44,552 bases of DNA from Deinococcus multiflagellatus (GCF_020166415.1 NZ_JAIQXV010000028.1:1-44552), one strand, 5' to 3'; positions 1 to 11,102 are shown, counted from the first letter of the stretch. Notes: generated by a model not told the origin, from the letters alone. Translations and numbers: made by a program.

Positions 1-4
1 GTCT

Positions 5-133
5 CATACGGATTCCGGATAATCCGTTCCAGCCCCTCCGCGTCGCTGCGGTGCGTCCACGCCGCTCCGTCACCGTTTTTCCTGCTCCCTCCGGTCGGGT
101 TCATCGGTTATGGGATAACGGATGAACCGGAAC
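5..133 (-). repeat. dispersed ~130-bp repeat, copy 1
   Basis: This block reads, on the minus strand, as the same element found at 21934-22060, with a shorter copy at 24954-25065 and a partial one at 22461-22546. Shared landmarks are a left end like TTCCGGTTCATCCGTT, a middle with ACCGGAGGGAG, and a right end GGAACGGATNATCCGGA followed by CCGTATGA. The two ends are imperfect inverted repeats of each other. It starts 5 bases after the stop of the transporter gene. It has no coding potential. It resembles the small intergenic repeats known in Deinococcus, but I cannot name the family. Confidence 0.75.
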
Positions 134-138
134 TCTTA

Positions 139-1419
<1,281 letters not shown>

Positions 1420-1473
1420 GGCAACCTCCTGTGCAGGGTGGGGGGGCGAAGAGGGCGACGCGGACAGGGGGGA

Positions 1474-3564
<2,091 letters not shown>

Positions 3565-3702
3565 GCCGCCACCTTGGCGGGCAGGGCCAGGGATGTCAAG
3601 GCCAAATTTGCAAAGTGTTCGAGTATTTTTTGGTTTTGAGCAGGATTTTGGGGCAGAGGCTAGGAATAACTACACTTAGTTTGCTTCCCGTCTATATTTT
3701 TG

Positions 3703-3730
3703 TTGACATTTTTCAGCATGAGCCTTTAAC
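3703..3730 (+). promoter_or_regulatory. candidate nirBD-hemD promoter
   Basis: TTGACA (3703-3708) is followed after 16 bases by TTTAAC (3725-3730), about 70 bases before the nirB start. The surrounding 3600-3720 is clearly more AT-rich than the flanking genes and must also hold the leftward nitrate reductase promoter. I could not assign a regulator site. Confidence 0.55.
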
Positions 3731-3802
3731 TGGGGCGCAGCAGGCACTGGGTCTTCTCTCGTCTTTCCCGCTGTGCCTGCGCCCTGTTCTGGGAGGTTGC
3801 AC

Positions 3803-6370
3803 ATGTTCACCCCTTCTCTCTCTGCGGCTTCTCTGCCCCACGTCGTGGTTGTGGGCAACGGCATGGTGGGTCACCGCCTGGTGCAGCGCCTGCGCGAAGG
3901 TGCCGCTGCCCAGACGATGCGGCTGACTGTTATTTCTGAAGAGCCTTGCCTCGCTTACGACCGGGTGCAGTTGTCGCGTCAGTTCGATGACCCCCGCCCA
4001 GACCTCGCCCTGGCCAGCCCCGACGACTACGCCGTGCTGGAGGTGGCCGTGGTCTGGGGCCGCGCCCACACCCTGAACCCGGCGGCCCGCACAGTGGCCG
4101 TGGGCGACCTCACGCTGCACTACGACGCCCTGGTGCTCACCACCGGTTCCGTGCCGTTTGTGCCGCCCCTGCCGGGCCGGGACGCAGCGGGCTGTTTCGT
4201 GTACCGCACCCTGGCGGATCTGGACGCCATTCGCGCCGCCGCCCACACCGCCCACACGGGCGTGGTGATCGGCGGAGGCCTGCTGGGGCTGGAAGCGGCG
4301 GGCGCCCTGCGCAAACTGGGGCTGCAGACCCATGTGGTGGAGGCCGCGCCCCACCTGATGCCCGCGCAGCTGGACAGCGAAGGCGGCGCGGCCCTGCGGC
4401 GCACCGTGGAGGCTATGGGGCTCGGGGTTCATACCGGCCGCGCGCCGCAGGCCATCACCACCGACGGGGCTGGCCGGGTCACGGGCCTGCGCTTTGCCGA
4501 TGACCACCTGCCGGCCGACCTCATTGTGTTTTCGGCCGGCATCCGGCCCCGCGATGACCTGGCGCGGGCCGCTGGGCTGGCGCTGGGGGAGCGCGGCGGC
4601 GTAAAGATTGATGATCTGGGGCGCACCTCGGACCCACACATCTATGCGGCGGGCGAGTGCGCCGCGCATGCTGGGCGCACCTATGGCCTGGTGGCGCCGG
4701 GGTACCGCATGGCGGCCGTGGTGGCCACCAACCTCCTGCGCGACCTGGGGCTGCTGAACACCGCGCCCGCCCTGTTTCAGGGTGCAGACCTGTCCACCAA
4801 GCTGAAGCTGCTGGGCGTGGAGGTGGGGTCGTTCGGTGACGCCCACGGCCAGACGCCGGGCTGCCGCACTGTGTCCCTCAGTGACAACGTGCGCGGCACC
4901 TACAGCAAACTGGTGCTGGCCGAGGACGGCTCTCGGGTGCTGGGCGGCCTGCTGGTGGGGGACACTGCCCGGTACAGCGAACTGCTGGACCTCACGCTGT
5001 CGGCCACACCGCTCACGGCGCCGCCCGAAACCCTGCTGGTGCCGGCCCTGCCGGCCTCCGGGGCGCTGCCCCAGGCGGATACCCTGGTGTGCTCCTGCGA
5101 GAACGTGCGTGAAAGCGCCGTCTGCGCGGCGGTGCAAGGAGGCGCGCGGGATGTGGCTGGCCTGAAGCGCTGCACCGGCGCGGGCACCGGGTGCGGCGGC
5201 TGCGTGCCCACCCTGCATGGCCTGCTGCAGACGGAACTGCGCCGCCTGGGGCAGGTGGTGACCAATCACCTGTGCGGGCACTACGCCCACAGCCGCCAGG
5301 AACTGTTTGACCTGATCCGCGTGCGCGGCCACCGCACCTGGGACGAGGTGCTGGCCGCCCACGGCAGCGGGCACGGCTGCGAAATCTGCAAGCCGGCCGT
5401 GGCCTCCATTCTGGCCAGCCTGCACGGCGAACTGGTGGTCAGCCCCGCTCACGCTGCCGTGCAGGACACGAACGACGCTTTTCTGGCGAACATTCAGAAG
5501 AACGGCACGTACTCCGTGGTGCCGCGGGTGCCGGGCGGGGAAATCACCCCCGCCGGCCTGATGGCCATCGGCGCGGTGGCCCAGAAGTACGGCCTGTACT
5601 GCAAGCTGACCGGCGGGCAGCGCATTGACCTGCTGGGCGCACACCGCGACGACCTGCCCCTGATCTGGGAGGACCTGATTGCGGCGGGCTTTGAGAGCGG
5701 GCACGCCTACGGCAAGAGCCTGCGCACCGTGAAAAGCTGTGTGGGGTCGGCGTGGTGCCGCTACGGCGTGCAGGACTCGACCGGGCTGGCGGTGCGGCTG
5801 GAACTGCGCTACCGGGGGTTGCGCAGCCCGCACAAACTGAAAAGTGGGGTCTCTGGCTGCACGCGCGAATGCGCCGAGGCGCGCAGCAAGGACTTTGGCC
5901 TGATTGCCACGGAACATGGCTGGAACGTGTACGTGGGCGGCAACGGCGGCGTGACCCCCAAACATGCCCTGCTGCTGGCCGAAGGGCTCAGCGAGGACGA
6001 GGTGGTGCGGCTCCTCGACCGGTACCTGATGTTCTACGTCCGCACGGCAGACCGCCTGCAGCGCACCTCGGCGTGGCTGGAGGGGCTGGACGGCGGCCTG
6101 GCGTACCTGCGCCGCGTGATTGTGGATGACCACCTGGGGCTGTGCGCCGAACTGGAAGCCGACATGGCCCGCCACATTGCCTCGTATCAGGACGAGTGGG
6201 CTGCGGCCCTGGCTGATCCTGGGGTGCGCGCCCGCTTCCGCACTTTCGTCAACGCCGAAGAGCGGGACGACGGGGTGGTGTGGGTGGATGAACGCGGCCA
6301 GATCCGCCCAGCCGAGCTGCCCGACATCCTGAGCGGGTTGCCCCAACTGCCCCTGCACGGGGGTGACTGA
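3803..6370 (+). CDS. nirB: nitrite reductase [NAD(P)H] large subunit
   Basis: The 855-residue protein should reduce nitrite to ammonium in the cytoplasm using NAD(P)H. Its parts follow the NirB order. An FAD-binding Rossmann fold (VVVVGNGMVG near residue 15) and an NAD-binding fold (GVVIGGGLLGLEAAG near 155) come first. A BFD-like [2Fe-2S] module begins at C430/C432 and continues with CTGAGTGCGGC. A second cysteine pair region (GHGCEICKP) follows. Then comes the nitrite/sulfite reductase core, with siroheme-[4Fe-4S] ligands C646, C652, C686 and C690 (SCVGSAWC and SGCTREC). I chose ATG 3803 because GGGAGG (3791-3796) lies six bases upstream; an in-frame ATG at 3773 has no such site. nirD follows after 61 bases. 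Confidence 0.95.
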   Translation: MFTPSLSAASLPHVVVVGNGMVGHRLVQRLREGAAAQTMRLTVISEEPCLAYDRVQLSRQFDDPRPDLALASPDDYAVLEVAVVWGRAHTLNPAARTVAVGDLTLHYDALVLTTGSVPFVPPLPGRDAAGCFVYRTLADLDAIRAAAHTAHTGVVIGGGLLGLEAAGALRKLGLQTHVVEAAPHLMPAQLDSEGGAALRRTVEAMGLGVHTGRAPQAITTDGAGRVTGLRFADDHLPADLIVFSAGIRPRDDLARAAGLALGERGGVKIDDLGRTSDPHIYAAGECAAHAGRTYGLVAPGYRMAAVVATNLLRDLGLLNTAPALFQGADLSTKLKLLGVEVGSFGDAHGQTPGCRTVSLSDNVRGTYSKLVLAEDGSRVLGGLLVGDTARYSELLDLTLSATPLTAPPETLLVPALPASGALPQADTLVCSCENVRESAVCAAVQGGARDVAGLKRCTGAGTGCGGCVPTLHGLLQTELRRLGQVVTNHLCGHYAHSRQELFDLIRVRGHRTWDEVLAAHGSGHGCEICKPAVASILASLHGELVVSPAHAAVQDTNDAFLANIQKNGTYSVVPRVPGGEITPAGLMAIGAVAQKYGLYCKLTGGQRIDLLGAHRDDLPLIWEDLIAAGFESGHAYGKSLRTVKSCVGSAWCRYGVQDSTGLAVRLELRYRGLRSPHKLKSGVSGCTRECAEARSKDFGLIATEHGWNVYVGGNGGVTPKHALLLAEGLSEDEVVRLLDRYLMFYVRTADRLQRTSAWLEGLDGGLAYLRRVIVDDHLGLCAELEADMARHIASYQDEWAAALADPGVRARFRTFVNAEERDDGVVWVDERGQIRPAELPDILSGLPQLPLHGGD

Positions 6371-6431
6371 TGCCCGGTTCCACTGACGCCACGTTGACCA
6401 TCAACGCTCACCGTTGGCCCAAGGAGCGCCC

Positions 6432-6791
6432 ATGACCTTCTTGCCTTCTCCCCCACTGCCCTGGACGCGCGTGTGCTCTGTCAGCGACATTCTGCCCGGC
6501 AGCGGTGTCTGCGCCCTGGTTGGCGGCGTGCAGGTGGCGGTCTTCCGGGTGGCAGGCGCCCTGTACGCCACCGCCAACCGCGATCCGTTCACGGGCGCCA
6601 ACGTCTTGTCGCGCGGGCTGACCGGCAGCGATGTGCAGGGCGGGGCCCTGCGTTACACCGTCGCGTCTCCGCTGCTGAAACACCGCTTCGATCTGGCCAC
6701 AGGGCAGAGCCTGGACGACCCAGGCGTGCGCCTGCCTGTGTATGCCACCCGCCTTGAAGGAGGTGACGTATGGATTGGTTCGCCCATCTGA
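6432..6791 (+). CDS. nirD: nitrite reductase [NAD(P)H] small subunit
   Basis: This 119-residue protein has the Rieske-like fold of NirD: a compact beta-rich chain (VCALVGGVQVAVFRVAGALYA) ending in SPLLKHRFDLATGQSLDDPG and a VRLPVYATRLEGGDVWI strand. As in other NirD proteins, the Cys/His cluster ligands of true Rieske domains are missing, so it should act structurally with NirB. AAGGAG (6421-6426) sits five bases before ATG 6432. Its 3' end overlaps the next gene by 22 bases, and that gene's Shine-Dalgarno lies inside nirD, which suggests translational coupling. Confidence 0.93.
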   Translation: MTFLPSPPLPWTRVCSVSDILPGSGVCALVGGVQVAVFRVAGALYATANRDPFTGANVLSRGLTGSDVQGGALRYTVASPLLKHRFDLATGQSLDDPGVRLPVYATRLEGGDVWIGSPI

Positions 6792-7603
6792 ACGTCCTGA
6801 GTCTGGAATCCCGCCGCAGCGAAGAAATGGAAGCCCTGATCCGCAAGTACGGCGGCACGCCGCAGGTGGCGCCCAGCATGCGGGAAGTCAAACTGGACCT
6901 GAGTGGCCCCCTGACCGCCTTTGAGCGGGACCTGAACGCCGGTGACATTCACGCGGTGGCCTGCCTGACCGGCGTGGGCACCCGCATGTTCCTCAAGGAA
7001 CTGGCCGCCCGGGACCCGAAACATCTGGACGCCCTGCGAAACCTGCCCCTGATTGCCCGGGGCAGCAAACCCGCGCAGGCACTCAAGGCGTTTGGGTTGC
7101 CCAGCCTCCTGGTGCCCAAGCCCTGCACGTGGCATGAAGTCACCGAGCACCTGCTGGCCACCCTGACGCGCGGGCAGCACGCGGTGGTGCTGGAATACGG
7201 CGAGGCCCTGCCCCTGGCCATGCGGCGGGAACTGGGCGAGGCGGGCATTCGCGTGACCAGCATTCCGGTGTACCGCTGCGCCTTTCCGCAGGACACCGGC
7301 CCGCTGGCCCGCGCGGTGCGGGATGTGGTGCTGGGCGGCCCAGACATCCTGCTCCTGTCCAGTGGGACCCAGCTGCTGCATTTCCTGAAATACGCCGAGA
7401 AACTGGGCCTGCTGGCTGAGGCGCGCGCGGGGCTCGCCCGGCTGGTGGTGGTGAGCATCGGCCCGGCCTGCAGCGAGGCCGCCGCCGACCTGGGTCTGCG
7501 CATTGATCTGGAAGCGAACCCGCACAAGATGGGCATTCTGGTGCGCGTGGCCGCAGAACACGCCCCCGGTCTGATTGCGCAGCGGTTGGCGCGAGCGGGC
7601 TAA
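6770..7603 (+). CDS. hemD: uroporphyrinogen-III synthase family protein
   Basis: The 277-residue protein matches the HemD fold: two alternating alpha/beta domains with weak sequence conservation, including SRRSEEMEALIRKYGG near the N-terminus, DLNAGDIHAVACLTGVG, and a C-terminal region ending DLGLRIDLEANPHKMGILVRV. HemD closes hydroxymethylbilane to uroporphyrinogen III, the precursor of siroheme. Siroheme is the cofactor of NirB encoded just upstream, so a copy devoted to nitrite reductase is likely. A full AAGGAGGTGA (6757-6766) precedes ATG 6770. The gene overlaps nirD and ends the operon before a strong terminator. A regulatory role, as seen for HemD-response regulator fusions, is possible, but no DNA-binding domain is present. 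Confidence 0.87.
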   Translation: MDWFAHLNVLSLESRRSEEMEALIRKYGGTPQVAPSMREVKLDLSGPLTAFERDLNAGDIHAVACLTGVGTRMFLKELAARDPKHLDALRNLPLIARGSKPAQALKAFGLPSLLVPKPCTWHEVTEHLLATLTRGQHAVVLEYGEALPLAMRRELGEAGIRVTSIPVYRCAFPQDTGPLARAVRDVVLGGPDILLLSSGTQLLHFLKYAEKLGLLAEARAGLARLVVVSIGPACSEAAADLGLRIDLEANPHKMGILVRVAAEHAPGLIAQRLARAG

Positions 7604-7614
7604 GCGGTCACGCA

Positions 7615-7652
7615 GCAGGGCGGCGCTCCTCAGAAGGGGAGCGCCGCCCTGC
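7615..7652 (+). terminator. terminator after nirB-nirD-hemD
   Basis: A perfect 15-bp GC-rich stem (7615-7629 with 7638-7652) with an 8-base loop starts 12 bases after the hemD stop. The following stretch has a T-run only further on (GTTTT at 7661-7665), inside the adjacent inverted repeat, so the insertion there may have displaced the original U-tract. Confidence 0.75.
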
Positions 7653-7654
7653 TT

Positions 7655-7692
7655 GGGGGTGTTTTAAGGAAGCTGCTACCAAGTGCAAAGTG
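7655..7692 (+). repeat. terminal inverted repeat, left copy (A)
   Basis: This 38-base sequence starts GGGGGTGTTTTAAGGAAGCT and ends AAGTGCAAAGTG. It is inverted relative to the copies at 7897-7931 (31 of 35 identical over 7658-7692) and 10970-11007 (34 of 38 identical). It begins three bases after the hemD terminator stem. Confidence 0.8.
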
Positions 7693-7896
7693 AAATGTTT
7701 TCACAAGCAAGGACCTGAAAAAGTACCTATTCCAGGCAGTGTCGGCACTTTCTTCAGGTGCCGCCTGGGCATTTCTAGAGGCAGACCAGGTAGAAAGTGG
7801 CTTGCTAGGCCCGAAGTGCCAGCGCTCTCGTCATATTCGGCACTTCCAACTTTCGAGCTGAATCATCGCTTGTCGCGTCCTACAGAGGAAATTCGC

Positions 7897-7931
7897 CACT
7901 TTACGTTTCGTAGCAGCTTCCTTAAAACACC
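7897..7931 (-). repeat. internal inverted repeat copy (B)
   Basis: Read on the minus strand, this 35-base copy shares its first 22 bases exactly with copy A, then differs at four positions. With A it bounds a 274-bp AT-richer block (7658-7931) that holds several scattered CACTT/AAGTG motifs and no gene. That block alone could be a MITE-like unit, but the CTGCTTG heptamer flanking A and C is absent beside B. Confidence 0.75.
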
Positions 7932-8231
7932 TCCCACTGGGGCGGCTGGTCTGGTCATAAAGCCGATTTGCAGGTCGGGGTGCCGCGAGCATTACACCAG
8001 AATTTCCCGCTCACGGCTTGACCGTGTCCCGCTGGAATTCAGATCCGACCTGACAGGTGGCAGGCCGGGGGGAGAAGGGACGTCAACTGGGCACGCCGGC
8101 TTTCAGGGTTAGTTCCTGGGCTGATCCCCGGCGGTTTGACCGGGGGTCCGTGTCCGTCAGTGGCAGCACAGCGCTGCTTTCCGTACGCATCCCCTTCATG
8201 GCTGGCCCCAGGGCCCCAGAGGGAGAGGCAG
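7932..8231. other. non-coding stretch before the propeller gene
   Basis: About 300 bases lie between the internal repeat and the stop of the lipoprotein gene. I see no coding frame with a ribosome-binding site, no clear terminator stem with a T-tract and no further repeat copy. Confidence 0.4.
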
Positions 8232-10502
8232 TTACGGCTGAACGCGCACCAGGGCGACGACATTGCCCACCCCGCTGCCGGTAATGGCGGTGTGCCCCGC
8301 GACGACCAGCTTGCCGTCGGGTTGCACCTGCAGGGCGTTGGCATAGTCCATGCTGTCGGTCGAGCCCCCCACAGAGGTGATGACCTTCCCACCGCTGCCA
8401 AAGGTCGGGTCCAGCGTGCCGTCCGCGTTGTACCGCACCAGGACGATGTCATTGGTTGTTGTGCCGCCCACATTGGTGGTGCGGCCCGCGATGACCAGTT
8501 TGCCGTCGGATTGCACCTGGAGGGCCCTGATATCGTCCGTGCTGTTGGTTGGGCCCACCGCCGTGATGACCTTCCCACCGCTGCCAAAGGTCGGGTCCAG
8601 CGAGCCGTCCGTGTTGTACCGCACCAGGAGGCTGTCATTGCCCGTTGTGCCACCCACATTGGTGGTGTACCCCGCGATGACCAGTTTGCCGTCGGATTGC
8701 ACCTGGAGGGCAAAGACATAGTCCTGGCTGCTGGTACCCCCCACGGGGGTGATGACCTTCCCACCGCTGCCAAAGGTCGGGTCCAGCGATCCGTCCGCGT
8801 TGTACCGCGCCAGGGCGACGTCATTGCCCGTTGTGCCGCCCTGATTGGCGGTGTTCCCCGCGACGACCAGCTTGCCGTCAGGGAGCACCTGAAGGGCGTA
8901 GGCTGAGTCACTGCTGCTGGTCGGGCCCACCGCCGTGATGACCTTGCCCCCACTGCCAAAGGTGGCGTCCGGCGTGCCGTCCGCGTTGTACTGAGCCAGG
9001 AAGACGTCCTGGCCCGTCGTGCCACCTACGTTGGTGGTGTATCCCGCGACGACCAGCTTGCCGTCGGATTGCACCTGAAGAGCGTTGGCTGAGTCATGGC
9101 TGCTGGTGCCCCCCACAGAGGCGATGACCTTCCCACCACTGCCAAAGGTCGGGTCCAGCGAACCGTCCGCGTTGTACCGCACCAGGAAGCTGTCATCGCC
9201 CGTTGCGCCGCCCGAATTGGTGGTGTACCCCGCCACCACCAACTTGCCGTCGGGTTGCATCTGCAGGGCGTTGGGAAAATCATGGCTGTTGGTTGGGCCC
9301 GCCGCCGTGATGACCTTGCCCCCACTGCCGAATGTGGCGTCTAGCGTGCCGTCCGCGTTGTACCGCATCAGGAAGCTGTCAAGCCCCGTCGCGGCACGTG
9401 GATCGCCCGTCGACCCTGCCACCACGAGCTTGCCATCAGGCTGCACCTGCAGGGCGACGGCGACGTCTCCGCCGGAGCTCGGGGTGAAGACCTTCCCACC
9501 ACTCCCAAAGCAGGCATCCAGGGCCCCCGGCGCGGCGGCCGAGATCCCCAGCCCCGTCAGCGTGCTGGTGGGACTGCCCGCCGTGCCGGTGACCCGCACC
9601 TTGCATATCGTGTCGGCATCCACCTGGGTTGCAGCGAGCGCCGCGGCCCGACTCTGCGCGGCCGCCTTGGTCTCTTCCGCGGTTTTGGCCACCCGGGTCT
9701 GGGTGTCTTCCACGATCTCGAAGACCAGCGAGAAGGTGTATGGATCATGCTGTGGGTCGGCCTGCAGCGGCAATTTGACTGCGAAGGTGATTTGCCCGTC
9801 GAACTGATCTGGGGCTGGGTTCGCCGCCAGGGTGCGGTTGGCCGTGCTGACCTTGCTGCGCACCACGTAGCCGTACGGCAGCACCCCCCTCACACCACTT
9901 GGCAGGCCCAGACTGCTGGCCTCGGCTTCGGTGAACGCCATAAAGTCCGCCTGATTGGGGTTCACCTCAGGCTGGCCATTCCCCTGCATCATGCCGTGCA
10001 CGGGCAGAATCCGGGTTACCAGGGTGGGGTCAGCGGGCGACCCGTCAAGGCGCTTGAGGTTGCGCACGGCGGAACCGGCAATCGTGGCCGGGGTGCTGGC
10101 GTCCACGGCCATAAACGTCAGGTTGCTCCGTGCTCTTGGGAACGCGGTGACCCCATCGGCCGTCGCGTTGCGCACGTCGTAGGTGGCGTACAGGTACCGG
10201 GTGCCTGTCCCGGCCATGCCCACATCGAAGCTGCCCTTGGAATTGAAGCGCAGTTGCAGGCCAGCTGGTTGCACGGTCAGCGCCTGACCACTCAGGCCAC
10301 CATCCACGGGCCGCACACTGGTGGCGTAGAACAGGGTGCCCACGCCGCTGAAGGTGACTTCCATGCGGCCCAGCGAGCGGGATGGGGCCGTCGGAGTGGT
10401 GGCGACGGGGGCGGGGACCGGGGGCTGCACGGTCGCGTTGGGCTGACCGCAGGCGGTAAGCACGGCGGTGAGCAGCAGGGCAGCGGACAGGGTGCGGCGC
10501 AT
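8232..10502 (-). CDS. lipoprotein with seven delta-60 (propeller) repeats
   Basis: The 756-residue protein starts with a lipoprotein signal peptide (MRRTLSAALLLTAVLTAC, lipid-anchored Cys at residue 18), so it should sit on the cell envelope. A Deinococcus-type N-terminal region of about 300 residues, which I cannot assign, contains a short Ala/Glu-rich helix near 285-305. From about residue 328 to the end there are seven tandem repeats. Five are 62 residues long, the first is about 59 and the last about 60. Each carries the motif LDxTFGSGGKV, then ALQVQxDGKLVVAG, then RYNADG. This is the delta-60 repeat pattern, and seven copies fit one closed seven-bladed beta-propeller. ATG 10502 is chosen over an in-frame ATG at 10568 because AAGGAG lies six bases upstream. 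It follows the leader-peptide gene by 37 bases. Function unknown; binding or surface adhesion is a guess. Confidence 0.88.
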   Translation of the reverse strand: MRRTLSAALLLTAVLTACGQPNATVQPPVPAPVATTPTAPSRSLGRMEVTFSGVGTLFYATSVRPVDGGLSGQALTVQPAGLQLRFNSKGSFDVGMAGTGTRYLYATYDVRNATADGVTAFPRARSNLTFMAVDASTPATIAGSAVRNLKRLDGSPADPTLVTRILPVHGMMQGNGQPEVNPNQADFMAFTEAEASSLGLPSGVRGVLPYGYVVRSKVSTANRTLAANPAPDQFDGQITFAVKLPLQADPQHDPYTFSLVFEIVEDTQTRVAKTAEETKAAAQSRAAALAATQVDADTICKVRVTGTAGSPTSTLTGLGISAAAPGALDACFGSGGKVFTPSSGGDVAVALQVQPDGKLVVAGSTGDPRAATGLDSFLMRYNADGTLDATFGSGGKVITAAGPTNSHDFPNALQMQPDGKLVVAGYTTNSGGATGDDSFLVRYNADGSLDPTFGSGGKVIASVGGTSSHDSANALQVQSDGKLVVAGYTTNVGGTTGQDVFLAQYNADGTPDATFGSGGKVITAVGPTSSSDSAYALQVLPDGKLVVAGNTANQGGTTGNDVALARYNADGSLDPTFGSGGKVITPVGGTSSQDYVFALQVQSDGKLVIAGYTTNVGGTTGNDSLLVRYNTDGSLDPTFGSGGKVITAVGPTNSTDDIRALQVQSDGKLVIAGRTTNVGGTTTNDIVLVRYNADGTLDPTFGSGGKVITSVGGSTDSMDYANALQVQPDGKLVVAGHTAITGSGVGNVVALVRVQP
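8235..9521 (-). repeat. seven tandem ~186-bp coding repeats
   Basis: The segment encodes the seven delta-60 repeats and stays highly similar at the DNA level, for example the recurring CTTCCCACCGCTGCCAAAGG and CGTTGTACCGCACCAGGA blocks spaced about 186 bases apart. Such identity favours recombination between copies, so repeat number may vary between strains. Confidence 0.85.
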
Positions 10503-10539
10503 GGGGGGCTCCTTAGAAGGGGGGTCGTCAGGGAAGCGG

Positions 10540-10728
10540 CTAGAAGGTGGTGTCTTCGGTGCCAACACCCGGCAGCGGCAGGCGACCGGGGCCAGGACCG
10601 ATGGGCACGCTCTGGGCCAGAGTAGTCACTTCCCACCGGCCCAGGGGCTCCAGGCGCGGGGGTTCGTAGACACGGGTGGGCGTGGACACCGGGGCCGGCG
10701 TGGAGCAGCTCGTCTCAGGCGTTGTCAT
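10540..10728 (-). CDS. orphan lasso-type leader peptide protein (RiPP-like)
   Basis: The 62-residue product has the leader signature of lasso RiPP precursors at residues 21-36: Y, then P three residues later, L two after that, then LG, an aromatic residue and a Thr (YEPPRLEPLGRWEVTT). In that family this stretch is bound by the RRE (PqqD-like) protein and the Thr marks the cleavage site. The remaining tail of about 25 residues is rich in Gly and Pro and has no Asp/Glu at positions 7-9 after the expected cut, so an ordinary lasso macrolactam is unlikely. No protease, cyclase or RRE gene is in this window. The ATG has no Shine-Dalgarno; an in-frame stop lies seven codons upstream. The propeller lipoprotein follows after 37 bases on the same strand. 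Whether it is processed is unknown. Confidence 0.6.
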   Translation of the reverse strand: MTTPETSCSTPAPVSTPTRVYEPPRLEPLGRWEVTTLAQSVPIGPGPGRLPLPGVGTEDTTF

Positions 10729-10969
10729 AGGATGAAGCGCAGCTTAACGGCTCGCGGCTTCCCCGAATCTGACAGGCCGGGCACCGCCGGTTGACACAGC
10801 GCCAGGCCCGGAAGCGGGCCGGCCTGTTCCAACGCTTAAGGCACCCCGAGGACGCAGAAAAGTGCTGTTTGGAAGACCTCAGCGCGGGTCTCTGTTTCAC
10901 TGCTCGCGCGAGGCCTCATAGGCACCCATTGTGCCAAGACGCTGCCGCAGCACGATTCGTGAATCCCTT

Positions 10970-11007
10970 CACTCTTCGCTTGGTAGCAGCATCCTTAAAA
11001 CACCCCC
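10970..11007 (-). repeat. terminal inverted repeat, right copy (C)
   Basis: Read on the minus strand, this starts GGGGGTGTTTTAAGGATGCT and matches copy A at 34 of 38 positions. The bases just outside it, CTGCTTG at 11007-11013, repeat those just outside copy A. Confidence 0.8.
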
Positions 11008-11078
11008 TGCTTGACCTGAAGCCTTCTGACGTTGGCAGAAGGGTCACGTCTGCCAGTCTTCACCCCCCGAACAGACCA

Positions 11079-11102
11079 AAGGCCCCGATAGTTCGGGGCC
11101 TT
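11079..11102 (-). terminator. terminator after the subtilase gene
   Basis: A perfect 10-bp stem (AAGGCCCCGA with TCGGGGCCTT) and a 4-base loop lie 30 bases beyond the stop of the leftward protease gene. The tail in that direction is TTTGG. The symmetry allows weak function both ways. Confidence 0.75.

Larger units (their letters stand above)
7649..11013. mobile_element. candidate transposase-less mobile cassette
   Basis: An inverted repeat beginning GGGGTGTTTTAAGGA at 7656 matches, on the opposite strand, the sequence ending at 11006. The two ends agree at 34 of 38 positions when counted from 7655-7692 and 10970-11007. Directly outside both ends lies the same heptamer CTGCTTG (7649-7655 and 11007-11013), as expected for a target-site duplication. 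The interior, 7656-11006, carries the propeller lipoprotein gene, the lasso-type leader gene and an extra internal repeat copy. It has no recognisable transposase or recombinase. That makes it a candidate non-autonomous element moved in trans. The repeats and heptamer are seen directly; mobility is inferred. Confidence 0.6.

Noticed and set aside
3565..3802. A radiation/desiccation response palindrome or a CRP/NtcA site in the nitrate control region
   Set aside because: I looked for the usual palindromes and found no convincing match.
3713..6358. Long open frame antisense to nirB
   Set aside because: It has low-complexity His/Gln/Arg/Gly composition, no start signals, and mirrors the strong codon bias of nirB, which has clear domains.
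8232..9530. Regular repeats that could suggest a CRISPR-like array
   Set aside because: The period is 186 bases, in frame, and encodes delta-60 protein repeats; there are no short identical repeats with unique spacers.
10540..10728. A true lasso peptide biosynthetic cluster
   Set aside because: The leader fits, but the core lacks an acidic residue at ring positions 7-9 and no maturation genes are present in the window.
7656..11006. Classification as a Tn3-family element
   Set aside because: End length and the initial GGGG are similar, but the flanking duplication is 7 bp rather than 5, the inner end lacks the usual pattern, and no transposase or resolvase is seen.
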